NCBI RefSeq assembly: GCF_001623075.1
Contig: NZ_LMCF01000032.1
Span: forward strand, 29,374 to 93,373
From: Pseudovibrio sp. Ad37
GTDB taxonomy: Bacteria; Pseudomonadota; Alphaproteobacteria; Rhizobiales; Stappiaceae
DNA: 64,000 nt
Direction: 5' to 3'
Below, in pieces: positions 1-7,705 of this stretch; within the stretch, counting starts at the first letter, position 1, and each line of letters begins with the position of its first letter. Position numbers and translations under genes: made by a program. Below the pieces are notes generated by a model. The model was not told the DNA's origin, searched no databases, and was given only the letters and a program-made list of their open reading frames with translations.

Positions 1-110
1 CGCTTTGGCTGGTGAGCCCGCCAACACGGCACCAACTGCACCGGGTGCGGGAATTGATGAATTACCTCACAGCCAACTTCAAAACCCGCTATGAGGCGGT
101 GCTGGGTTAG
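1..110 (+). CDS. LysR-family transcriptional regulator, C-terminal end (partial)
   Basis: The window opens inside this gene; only the last 35 codons are present, reading in frame to a TAG stop. The visible residues (LWLVSPPTRHQLHRVREL followed by a short helix and RYEAVLG) look like the last strand and helix of a LysR substrate-binding domain, where an LWLV strand precedes a polar helix containing VR. The DNA-binding domain, effector and targets cannot be judged. Its stop overlaps the stop of the convergent lipoprotein gene by a few bases. Family assignment rests on this short tail alone. Confidence 0.55.
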   Translation, partial: LWLVSPPTRHQLHRVRELMNYLTANFKTRYEAVLG

Positions 111-538
111 CGGCGGTAGGTGCCAACAAAGTCATCTGGCACAACAGCGCCTGCGGGGCTGGAGTTGGGGACATTCACGCCAACCGGAATGAAGACACGT
201 TGGATGATGATCTTGTCGCCATCTGGCGGTGGTGGGCCGGGAAGCACGGCGCCTTGCGTGGTTTTGTAGCCTTTCAACTCGCAAATGAGATTTCTGCTCT
301 CAAATCCGGCAGGAACAACCATCGGGCCGGGCGTGTGCTTTACAAAGATGGATGACCGATACCCTTCCAGAAAACAGAAAGCACCATCAGGCGTGGTGTT
401 GACCGTAATCAGCGTTGCCCCCGGTGGAATCTCTATGGAGGGCGAATAGGCCTGTGGCAGGCGCTCTTCATCAGAAACGCACCCTGCTAATAGGGGAAGA
501 GTGATTGCGAGAGTGCTTAAAGGGAGCTTGATTTGCAA
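107..538 (-). CDS. Putative outer-membrane or periplasmic lipoprotein with PEGA-like domain
   Basis: From a TTG start the product is about 143 residues: a short basic and hydrophobic leader ending in the lipobox LLAGC, so it is predicted to be cleaved and lipidated by signal peptidase II. The mature part (residues about 30-110) has the pattern GATLITVNTTPDGAFCFLEG, then PGPMVVPAG, then ELKGYKT, which resembles the beta-sandwich PEGA domain found in surface-associated proteins. The frame stays open upstream to 712, but that extension would bury the lipobox inside the protein; the TTG is preceded by a GAAGAGG stretch. No partner gene is evident. Function unknown. Confidence 0.6.
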   Translation of the reverse strand: MQIKLPLSTLAITLPLLAGCVSDEERLPQAYSPSIEIPPGATLITVNTTPDGAFCFLEGYRSSIFVKHTPGPMVVPAGFESRNLICELKGYKTTQGAVLPGPPPPDGDKIIIQRVFIPVGVNVPNSSPAGAVVPDDFVGTYRR

Positions 539-712
539 GTTGTGGGCCTCTTCAGGACGATCTGCAAAAGGTAACGGGCACATGAAAAGGATGACACCCA
601 TAAGAATTGCTGAGGTTGTTTTGCTGATAGCCTCAAAAATAGTGAGGAGTGGTGGTGACCTCTCCGAAAGACAAGGAGTTATCCAACACTGGATCCACTG
701 AAGATTTTGCAA

Positions 713-1369
713 GCAGACCCGCCGTAACTCTCGATAATACTCACAAGGATCAGACTGTTTTATGCGGGATGAGCGACTGTTACTTTCCTGAGAATGCTTC
801 AGCTTAAAGCCTGCAAAGTTTAGATGCCGAGTAAGGTTTGAATGGAAGTTTCTGGCTATGCAGCGTGATGCACGGCGTTCGAAATATCAGATAGAGTGTT
901 CAAAATGCACACGAACTTTGTAAGGCGGATTAGGAATGCTCGGTTTTTTTATGAACCAGAGGATTGTATTTCGGTGCATGCAAGTGTGCTGTTTCCTGTC
1001 CTATGTCTTTGCGGGTGAAGATAATCTGGAGCTTTCATGGTGAAATCAGCAGTTTAGGTCGTGGATAGGTGGTGCTTTGCCGAAGTATATTTTTTTTGAT
1101 TATTGAAGCGGGTTAAGGAATACATCTTGTTGGCATGTTGATAGTCAGACAGGTAATTTCTTCATTTTCTCAGTTTAATTTTATTCTCGAATTGAACTTG
1201 GTTCACGCATTAATGATGGAAGTTGCGCATAAAACACTAAGGAAAATTCGACAGGTTTTGTACTCTTGCATCCACGAAATTAGGAAGTATCTATGAGAGA
1301 GTGAACCGAAAGGTGCACAAGGATACTTTGAGCCCATATAGCCGTTTTGCGCAGATTAACGGAACGAGA
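713..1369. other. Non-coding region upstream of gshA
   Basis: About 650 bases without a convincing gene. The sequence becomes AT-rich from about 1080 to 1260, consistent with promoter DNA for the following glutamate-cysteine ligase gene, but I could not fix a -35/-10 pair. An in-frame GTG at 1301 would extend gshA by 23 residues across the end of this stretch. Confidence 0.4.
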
Positions 1370-2974
1370 ATGACAAAATTAGGTGAAGCCACGCTGAAGC
1401 TGTTGGAAAATAGCACAGTACGAAAAGGTCTTGCTGAACTCCGCGTGGGGATCGAAAAAGAAGCTCTGCGTGTTGGCAGAGATGGCTTTATGTCATTGCG
1501 TGATCACCCGGAATCTCTGGGTAAAACGCTAACGCACAAGTTTATCACGACAGACTTTTCTGAGGCTCAGGTGGAGTTCATCACACCTGCTGTGCATTCT
1601 GTTGCAGAGAGCCTGGATTTTCTGAAAGAACTGCAGGCTTTTGCAGCGCGTAAGACGGATGATGGCGAGTATTTGTGGAATGCGTCCATGCCGCCGGAAA
1701 TTGCCGGTGATGAGACGATCCGCATCGCGGAGTATGGAAACTCGAATGCGGCGCAGATCAAAACGCTGTACCGCAAGGGACTGGCGCATCGCTATGGCAA
1801 GCGTATGCAGACGATCTCCGGGATCCACTACAACTTCTCCATCTCCGATGGCCTTTGGCACGAGTTTCATGAGCAGTGTACCTCCGGCGGAAGCCTTCAG
1901 GACTTCCGCAGTGCAGGGTATCTCGGCCTGATCCGTAACCTGCAGCGTCATGGCTGGCTGGTGCTTTACCTGTTTGGAGCTTCTCCTGCCGTCGACAAAA
2001 GCTATCTGGCATCCCCGCATCCAACCCTGTCTATGCTGGGTGATGACACTTATTTTGGCGAATATGCAACGTCTCTGCGCATGAGCGATCTGGGTTACAC
2101 CAGCGTCGTGCAGAGTGAGCTGGACATTCACTACAACTCTCTTTGCGATTACATTGAAGGCCTGCGCGGCGCTCTTGCAACGTCTGTGCGCCAGTACGAG
2201 CAAATTGGTGTGGCGGAAGAAGGCGATTACAAGCAGATCAACACGCACCAGCTGCAGCTTGAAAACGAGCTGTACGGCTCTGCACGGCCTAAGCGAAACA
2301 CCAAGGAAGGCGAGCGCCCGATTGCTGCGCTGTGTCGCCGTGGTGTCGAATACATCGAATTGCGCTCTCTCGACATCAATCCGCTCAACCCGATCGGGAT
2401 TTGTGAGCAGCAGGCTCACTTCCTCAATGCCTTCCTGACCCATATGACCCTTGCTCCGTCTCCATGTATCTCCTCTGGAGAGCAGCAGGCGCTCAACGAT
2501 CAGCAGCGCATGGTTGCCTGGCAGGGTCGTCTGCCAAACCTGATGCTACCTGCCTACGGGGATGGTGGTATGGAACTGCGTGAAGCAGGCCATCAGGTTC
2601 TTGATGATATGCGTCTGACAGCTCAGATCATGGATGAAGTGTACGGTGGTACAGGCCATACAGACGCTGTGAACGCGCAGGCGGCTAAGCTGGACAATCC
2701 TGAGCTCACACCATCCGCTCAAATTTTGAAAGGCGTGAAGCAGAAGGGCTCTTACACCGGCTTTATCGCTGATCTTTCCAAGAACCAATCTGATCACCTG
2801 AAAGCCATGCCGCTGTCTGGTGAGCGTCTGAAGTTCCAGGAAGCGATGGTTTCTCAGTCCCGCGCCGCTTATGAGCAGGTTGAAACGCAAGCGGGTAGCC
2901 ACAGTTTCGATCATTTCCTGGATTCGCAAAACACAACAGAAGTTTTGCCACCAGAATGTCTGGACGGCCAGTGA
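1370..2974 (+). CDS. gshA: Glutamate-cysteine ligase, type 1 (gamma-glutamylcysteine synthetase)
   Basis: Catalyses the ATP-dependent joining of L-glutamate and L-cysteine, the first and rate-limiting step of glutathione synthesis, in the cytoplasm. The product is about 534 residues, close to the 518 of the E. coli enzyme, and follows it motif for motif: GIEKEALRV near residue 27, LTHKFITTDFSEAQVEFITP, YGNSN, TLYRKGL, then MQTISGIHYNFS. The C-terminal part, with YIELRSLDINP, is also typical. ATG at 1370 is preferred because it matches the family start; a GTG at 1301 is in frame. Most alphaproteobacteria carry a different, plant-like enzyme, so this gammaproteobacterial-type gene may be acquired. 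Its stop overlaps the next gene. Confidence 0.93.
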   Translation: MTKLGEATLKLLENSTVRKGLAELRVGIEKEALRVGRDGFMSLRDHPESLGKTLTHKFITTDFSEAQVEFITPAVHSVAESLDFLKELQAFAARKTDDGEYLWNASMPPEIAGDETIRIAEYGNSNAAQIKTLYRKGLAHRYGKRMQTISGIHYNFSISDGLWHEFHEQCTSGGSLQDFRSAGYLGLIRNLQRHGWLVLYLFGASPAVDKSYLASPHPTLSMLGDDTYFGEYATSLRMSDLGYTSVVQSELDIHYNSLCDYIEGLRGALATSVRQYEQIGVAEEGDYKQINTHQLQLENELYGSARPKRNTKEGERPIAALCRRGVEYIELRSLDINPLNPIGICEQQAHFLNAFLTHMTLAPSPCISSGEQQALNDQQRMVAWQGRLPNLMLPAYGDGGMELREAGHQVLDDMRLTAQIMDEVYGGTGHTDAVNAQAAKLDNPELTPSAQILKGVKQKGSYTGFIADLSKNQSDHLKAMPLSGERLKFQEAMVSQSRAAYEQVETQAGSHSFDHFLDSQNTTEVLPPECLDGQ

Positions 2975-3486
2975 AGCCTGCCCCTGAACACGGAAGGCAA
3001 GGCTTGCTCCAAATCCTGCCCTACACATCTGATGACCACGACGTGCTCGCTGCGCTCTATGAGAGCGTGGCGAGCCGTACGTTTGCCTATGATTACACCA
3101 GCCTCGTAGATGCCAGCCAGTTTCAAAGCCTTGTTGAGGGGGAGGATGTCTGGGTCTTGAAGTATGCAGGAGAGCGTATCGGCTTCATTGGGTATTTCAC
3201 GCCAGAGCACTTCCTGCATTCGCTGTACATAGACTACGCCCACCACAAACGCGGGTTCGGGCGACAGGCACTTCAGTTTTTGCTGGAAAATTATGGCTGC
3301 AGGCACGAGTTGAAAGTGCACCGCATTAATCAGCCTGCGTTGAAGTTTTACAGCGCGCTTGGATACGAGGATATCACTGCACAGGCCGATGCTCATCAAA
3401 CCTGGCAGCGTTTGCGCTCTCCAGAGGCAATTCTGGATCACTCACCGGCTATTGCGGTGGGAGAGCAAGCCTCTCACCGACAATAA
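2956..3486 (+). CDS. GNAT family N-acetyltransferase
   Basis: A 176-residue GCN5-related acetyltransferase that would transfer an acetyl group from acetyl-CoA to a small molecule or protein amine. The core shows the beta4 strand region LHSLYIDYAHHKRGFGRQALQFLL, containing the R/Q-x-x-G-x-G/A-type acetyl-CoA loop (KRGFGRQ), followed by the closing strands LKVHRINQPALKFYSALGYED, the usual NxxAxxFYxxxGF ending. It begins inside the last codons of gshA (19-base overlap), so the two are probably co-transcribed. The substrate is unknown; a link to thiol or antibiotic modification is only suggested by the neighbour. Confidence 0.85.
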   Translation: MSGRPVKPAPEHGRQGLLQILPYTSDDHDVLAALYESVASRTFAYDYTSLVDASQFQSLVEGEDVWVLKYAGERIGFIGYFTPEHFLHSLYIDYAHHKRGFGRQALQFLLENYGCRHELKVHRINQPALKFYSALGYEDITAQADAHQTWQRLRSPEAILDHSPAIAVGEQASHRQ

Positions 3487-3504
3487 ATTCAATATATCAA
3501 ACTA

Positions 3505-3610
3505 TTAGAGCACGCCGCGTTCATTAACATTCACGCATCGCGCTCTAATATCTTTGGTGGAGCGAATTCTTGTCGTTTGATTGAAACCAATCAAACGGAA
3601 CGCGCTCTAA
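3505..3610 (-). repeat. TTAGAGC-bounded dispersed repeat with internal hairpin (copy A)
   Basis: Element of about 106 bases bounded by TTAGAGC / GCTCTAA inverted ends (3505-3511 and 3604-3610), with a third internal GCTCTAA at 3542-3548. It contains a perfect 10-bp stem with a 4-base loop at 3574-3597 (CGTTTGATTG, loop AAAC, CAATCAAACG). Read on the minus strand it aligns along its whole length with the repeat at 53817-53930: both begin TAGAGCGC, carry a hairpin in the same place, then AAGAAT, then GTGAATG and an AACGCG block. Its minus-strand start supplies the TAG stop of the GntR gene. Ends and TA borders resemble an IS630-type miniature element. Confidence 0.75.
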
Positions 3611-4314
3611 GATGGCATGCAAAGAGCAGGTAGACGATCAACATGTGCTTTGATCGTTTGCTCGGCCAGTTCACCGTCCCCAGTGCGCACAGCATTGATC
3701 AGTTGAGTGTGATCATCCTGAACGCCTTCTGAAATAAACCCGGCACGGCGCATCGCAGCGCGGTAGCGGGTGCACTGGTCATGAAGCATATGCAGGAACC
3801 GGCTTGCCCAACTGGAGCCTGCTCCCTCAACCAACGTCATATGAAATACGCGGTTGGCTTCTTCCCATTCATTCCAGAAATCACGCCGTGAAGCTTGCCA
3901 TGTCCGCTCAATTTCCTGCAGTGCATGGTAGGCATCCAGCACGCTTTCGCGCCACTGAGCGTCGCCCTTTTCAACGGCGGTTCTTACCGTTGCGCTTTCA
4001 AGAAGGCGGCGCTGATCAATAATATCCTGAAACTCTTTTTGCGAAAGTTCTGGAATATAAAATCCCTTATGAGATTGCGTGGCAACCAGTCCTTGAGACA
4101 CCAGACGGGAAAGTGCTTCGCGTACAGGTGTAGGCCCAACATCAAATGTGCTGCACATCTCGCGAATGCGCAATTTACTGCCCGGCTCAAGCTGGCCAGA
4201 CAAAATTGCCGCCCGCAGGTGCGCGTAGGCCCTGTCAATGAGAGAGGCGGATGACGGGACGTTTTGTGCAATGACCGATGTTACGGCTCTTTCTAAGGTA
4301 TCCTCTATTTTCAA
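3607..4314 (-). CDS. GntR-family transcriptional regulator, FadR/FCD subgroup
   Basis: A 235-residue cytoplasmic DNA-binding regulator. Residues about 25-90 form the winged helix: an LxxxILSGQLEPGSKLRIREM stretch, then VGPTPVREALSRLVSQGLV with the GPTPVREAL recognition helix typical of the FadR subgroup. The rest is an all-helical FCD ligand domain (RRLLESATVR, NRVFHMTLVEGAG, DDHTQLINAVRTGD), which usually binds an organic acid, often with metal. The start is a TTG; no in-frame ATG lies near the domain start. No adjacent catabolic operon is present, so the effector is unknown. The TAG stop belongs to the flanking repeat. Confidence 0.88.
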   Translation of the reverse strand: MKIEDTLERAVTSVIAQNVPSSASLIDRAYAHLRAAILSGQLEPGSKLRIREMCSTFDVGPTPVREALSRLVSQGLVATQSHKGFYIPELSQKEFQDIIDQRRLLESATVRTAVEKGDAQWRESVLDAYHALQEIERTWQASRRDFWNEWEEANRVFHMTLVEGAGSSWASRFLHMLHDQCTRYRAAMRRAGFISEGVQDDHTQLINAVRTGDGELAEQTIKAHVDRLPALCMPS

Positions 4315-4822
4315 AGTTATCTGCCTTACAATTATTATCTATGCAATTCGGCGTTTCTTTTCGTAGCTATGGAAACTATGTCATTTGTTTTCTTGTCCGA
4401 CCAAGTTAAATTGCAAATATGAATTGGCCTTCTTATTACATCAATTGTAAAACAATATCTGAACTATAAAAGCAATGAAATTGCGTAGGAATGACATAAC
4501 TTTCCAATAAAACAAAAGTATTTTATGGAAAATAATGTCGAATTATCGATTATTTTTACAAAAATGTGTATGTGCGGTCTTATTCACTGAGCATATGAAT
4601 CAGACTTACTTAGAGTTTGATGAGCAGAAATGGAGTTTATTCGCCATTTTAATAAAATATTCTCAACTATACTCTGTAGGCTCATTTCCTCGCGTATAAA
4701 CGGCAGAAACTATTAGCAACGCTCTAAGTGGAAATCACTTATAGATCGCAAAATGTCTCCCCCCAATACGCGATGATTTGCTCAGCTTATCTCTGGTGTT
4801 TCAGAAAACTTATCCCCCCTGC

Positions 4823-4858
4823 CTCACGCAGTGTTACTGATCAGTGAGGAGGCGTGAG
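4823..4858. promoter_or_regulatory. Nested palindrome upstream of repA (operator or partition candidate)
   Basis: CTCACGC at 4823-4829 pairs with GCGTGAG at 4852-4858, enclosing the perfect 10-base palindrome ACTGATCAGT at 4836-4845. An alternative pairing CCTCAC/GTGAGG uses the same arms. Two overlapping dyads in front of repA fit an autoregulatory operator or a protein-binding partition site; no experiment or motif database supports a specific protein. Confidence 0.4.
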
Positions 4859-5031
4859 AATCAGGAGCTGGATGATTGAGTCGGAGCGAGCTGACGCATG
4901 AATATGTTTCTGGAGAAATGGATCGGTTGTTTTGTCGATTTTATGCACGCCTCGTTTTTAAGTTTTTGAGACAACCTAACTATCTGAAATTAATAGGAAT
5001 TATGCCTCTTTATGAGGCGATGGTCATAAGT

Positions 5032-5047
5032 GTTAATGAGGATTAAC
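5032..5047. promoter_or_regulatory. 16-base GTTAAT-N4-ATTAAC palindrome, parS-like
   Basis: GTTAAT and ATTAAC arms flank GAGG, giving a 16-base dyad with outer GTT...AAC, the same size and ends as the GTT-N4-GC-N4-AAC partition site known for several repABC plasmids, but with AG instead of GC at the centre. It lies about 110 bases before repA. It could be a diverged parS site or an operator. Confidence 0.35.
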
Positions 5048-5159
5048 CAAAAAGGGATTGAACTGAACTACAGGTTGGTTACCCTTTCGACGCAAACACG
5101 GGCCATATGGGCGCACTTTCCGTTTGTGGATGACTAGAACCGTTTGAGGGCTAAGCGAA

Positions 5160-6380
5160 GTGGAATACGGCAACAACACTCTTTTGCGTGAGGAAACTCC
5201 GTCTGAGAAGATCTCCCGTTATTCGCAGCTCCTTTCTGGCCAGCTGCACCGGTTAAGACAAGAACTTTATCCGCCTGAAGCGCATAAATTGCTGCGCTCG
5301 TTCTCTTCTGTCGATGTTGCCCGTCTTATCGGCGTTTCTGAAAGCACCATTCGCCAGTTGGATCTGGACGGAGAAGGCCCTACACCAACCCGCCTTGCCA
5401 ATGGCCGCCGCAGCTATACGTTGCAGCAGATCAATGCGATCCGTGAAGTGCTTGCCGCCCGTAAAAAGGGCGATGAAGCCGTAAATATCCTGCCGCGCCG
5501 TCGCGACGGTGAAAAGCTGCAGGTGATCGCATGTGCCAACTTTAAAGGCGGCTCCGCAAAGACCACCACCAGCACGCATCTGGCGCATTATCTGGCGCTG
5601 CGCGGCTACCGCGTTCTCGCGATTGATCTGGATCCGCAAGCCTCGCTTTCCGCGATGTTTGGTGTGCAGCCTGAGTTTGATGTTGAGCCAAACTGCACCT
5701 TGTTTGGTGCACTGCGTTATGATGAAGGCCGCCGGACACTGGGTGACGTGATCCGCCCGACCTATTTTGACAATCTGGATCTGGTTCCGGCCAACCTTGA
5801 GCTGGCTGAGTTTGAGCACATCGTTCCGACAGCGATCGCTTCTGGTGCGTCTACCGGCGAAAACATCTTCTTCCGCCGCATCCGCAACGTTCTGAACGAA
5901 GTTGATGATCGCTACGATGTTGTTGTGATCGATTGTCCGCCACAGCTTGGCTTCCTCACTCTGGGCGCGCTGTTTGCATCCACCGGATTGCTCATCACGC
6001 TGCACCCGCAAATGCTGGACCTTGCAAGCTGTAACCAGTTCCTCGGCATGAGTTCTGACCTGATGGCCGTGATTGAGAACAATGGCGGCGAAATGAATCT
6101 GGATTGGATGCGGTTCCTCGTGACCCGTCACAATCCAAATGACAGCCCGCAAACCCGTGTGGTTGGTTTGTTGCGTGCCCTCTTTGGCGAGGATGTGCTG
6201 ACATCGCCAGCTTTAGAATCCACCGCGGTTGCTAATGCGGGCCTTGAAAAGAAATCGCTTTATGAACTGGAACCAGGAGCCATTGGCCGCGAAACGCTTA
6301 AGCGTGCGCTTGAATCCATGGATTCGGTAAACCGTGAAATTGAAGATCTTCTCCGCAGCTCTTGGGGTCGAGCACTATGA
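5160..6380 (+). CDS. repA: Plasmid partitioning protein RepA (ParA-type ATPase)
   Basis: The 406-residue product is the ParA-like ATPase that moves replicon copies apart and, with RepB, represses its own operon. An N-terminal helix-turn-helix region (about residues 50-70, SSVDVARLIGVSESTIRQLD) precedes the deviant Walker A motif KGGSAKTTTS at about 129-138, the DLDPQAS switch and the VVVIDCPPQLG Walker B region. Length and domain order are standard for RepA of repABC plasmids. It starts with GTG and overlaps repB by four bases (ATGA), so the two are translationally coupled. First gene of repABC. Confidence 0.95.
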   Translation: MEYGNNTLLREETPSEKISRYSQLLSGQLHRLRQELYPPEAHKLLRSFSSVDVARLIGVSESTIRQLDLDGEGPTPTRLANGRRSYTLQQINAIREVLAARKKGDEAVNILPRRRDGEKLQVIACANFKGGSAKTTTSTHLAHYLALRGYRVLAIDLDPQASLSAMFGVQPEFDVEPNCTLFGALRYDEGRRTLGDVIRPTYFDNLDLVPANLELAEFEHIVPTAIASGASTGENIFFRRIRNVLNEVDDRYDVVVIDCPPQLGFLTLGALFASTGLLITLHPQMLDLASCNQFLGMSSDLMAVIENNGGEMNLDWMRFLVTRHNPNDSPQTRVVGLLRALFGEDVLTSPALESTAVANAGLEKKSLYELEPGAIGRETLKRALESMDSVNREIEDLLRSSWGRAL

Positions 6381-7450
6381 ACAAAGCTAAGGACCGGAAA
6401 AACGCATTAGACACGCTGTTTTCAGGCGGCGGTATGGCCGGCATGGTTGCGGATGCAACTGCGCCGCGCCCCCGCTTGTCTTCCGGTGCTATTGGCGCAG
6501 CCGAGATCAACCTGATCAAGGACGAACGCGACAAACTGCGTGAAGAATTGAAAACGCTGAACACGCAAATGGCGACCTCCGATAACGTGGTGGAACTGAA
6601 CACTGAACAGGTTCAACCGTCCTTTGTTGCGGACCGTATGGAAGTTGCGTTTGATCCGGCCTTTGAGGCGCTTAAAGAGTCTATTGCGGAAACCGGACAG
6701 CAAGTGCCAATTCTGGTGCGTCCTGCGCCAGATGAAGACGGCATCTACCAGATTGCCTATGGCCACCGTCGTTGGAAAGCCTGCCGCGCTTTGGGCAAGC
6801 CTGTCCGCGGTGTCATCAAACCGCTCTCTGATGAAGAATTGCTGGTTGCTCAAGGCCAGGAAAACCACGAACGGAAAGACCTGAGTTTCATTGAAACCTG
6901 CCTGTTCGTTTTCCGCCTTGCGCAAGATTACCCGCAGACGCTTATTGTCAAAGCCATTGGTAAAGACAAGTCTCTCGTTTCCAAACTCCGCAAGCTGGCG
7001 GCAACCATGCCTGAGGAGTTTTTGCGTGTGATTGGGCCTGCCCCAAAAATCGGGCGGCCACGTTGGGAAGAGATGGCAAGTTTCTTCCACGAGGGCCAGT
7101 TGGCGCCAAACCACGAAAAAGCGATTGCCTCGCTGTTTGCGCTGGATTCATTCACAGAGCTACACAGCGATGAGCGGTTTAGCGAAGTGTTGCAGCTGCT
7201 GCAGGAAACGCCAAGCGAGATGGAGGCAGGTTCTGCGTCCTCTTCTGGTGAGATTGCTGTTGCAGCTCATACCCGCGCGGCCAAATCCTCTGAATGGCTT
7301 GGAAACAAGCATGTGCTGGTCAAGCACACTGGCAAAGCGACCGTCTTCTCCGTTGATAGCAAGACGCAGAGTGACTTTGGCTCCTTCTTGCTGAAAGAGC
7401 TGCCGGGCTTGATTGCCAAATTTGAAGACACGAAGGGGGAGGATGCCTGA
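6377..7450 (+). CDS. repB: Plasmid partitioning protein RepB (ParB family)
   Basis: ParB-type centromere-binding protein of about 357 residues that loads on parS and stimulates the RepA ATPase. The N-terminus has the KDRKNALDTLFSGG pattern seen in RepB proteins; the ParB/Srx core follows with AFDPAFEALKESIAETGQQ, then IAYGHRRWKACRALG (GHRR near residue 130) and QGQENHERKDLSFIE. A helix-turn-helix (LIVKAIGKDKSLVSKLRKLA) lies in the middle. The ATG overlapping the repA stop is chosen over an upstream TTG. The gene is followed by the intergenic ctRNA region. Confidence 0.95.
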   Translation: MNKAKDRKNALDTLFSGGGMAGMVADATAPRPRLSSGAIGAAEINLIKDERDKLREELKTLNTQMATSDNVVELNTEQVQPSFVADRMEVAFDPAFEALKESIAETGQQVPILVRPAPDEDGIYQIAYGHRRWKACRALGKPVRGVIKPLSDEELLVAQGQENHERKDLSFIETCLFVFRLAQDYPQTLIVKAIGKDKSLVSKLRKLAATMPEEFLRVIGPAPKIGRPRWEEMASFFHEGQLAPNHEKAIASLFALDSFTELHSDERFSEVLQLLQETPSEMEAGSASSSGEIAVAAHTRAAKSSEWLGNKHVLVKHTGKATVFSVDSKTQSDFGSFLLKELPGLIAKFEDTKGEDA

Positions 7451-7469
7451 TGGTGTAAACCTCTGAATG

Positions 7470-7556
7470 ACGAAAGGCCCTGCTGACGGCAATCAGCAAG
7501 GCCCCAAAATCGTCGCCCAAGAGAGTGAAGAGCACTCGTCGAGGACCATCTTTAGC
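7470..7556 (-). ncRNA. Predicted counter-transcribed RNA (incompatibility RNA) between repB and repC
   Basis: On the minus strand there is a promoter-like pair TTGATT (7587-7592) and TAGGAT (7563-7568) with an 18-base spacer, placing transcription start near 7556. The transcript would end at a hairpin with stems 7476-7486 and 7493-7503 (GGCC.TGCTGA arms, loop CGGCAA, one mismatch), followed on that strand by TTTCG. RepABC plasmids encode an antisense RNA here that represses repC translation and sets copy number and incompatibility. Length about 85 bases is in the expected range. Promoter and ends are read by eye. Confidence 0.7.
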
Positions 7557-7705
7557 ACGATCATCCTACGACGAACGCGCGGTGCGAATCAAGTCAGCAA
7601 TGCTTTCTTGAAACCCTTTGTAGCGCATTTTTGCTTTTTCGGGCGCTCAATCCCCAATCTTACTTGGATAACACCTTGGGTCTTCCCTCGGTGAATGGGT
7701 TAGCT

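Larger units (their letters stand above)
4315..5159. other. AT-rich region upstream of repABC
   Basis: An 845-base stretch without a supported ORF between the divergent GntR and repA genes. The first half (4320-4700) is strongly AT-rich. The second half contains several inverted repeats: a nested palindrome at 4823-4858, a GCCTC/GAGGC hairpin at about 5004-5018 and a 16-base GTTAAT/ATTAAC palindrome at 5032-5047. In repABC replicons this position normally holds the repA promoter, its RepA/RepB operator and sometimes a partition site; which palindrome does what is not decidable by eye. Confidence 0.5.

Noticed and set aside
501..701. 66-codon plus-strand frame over the lipoprotein upstream region
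   Set aside because: No ribosome site or protein-like pattern; the opposite strand explains the region better.
1529..2443. Long 304-codon frame antisense to gshA
   Set aside because: Shadow of a highly conserved gene; the translated product has no recognisable pattern.
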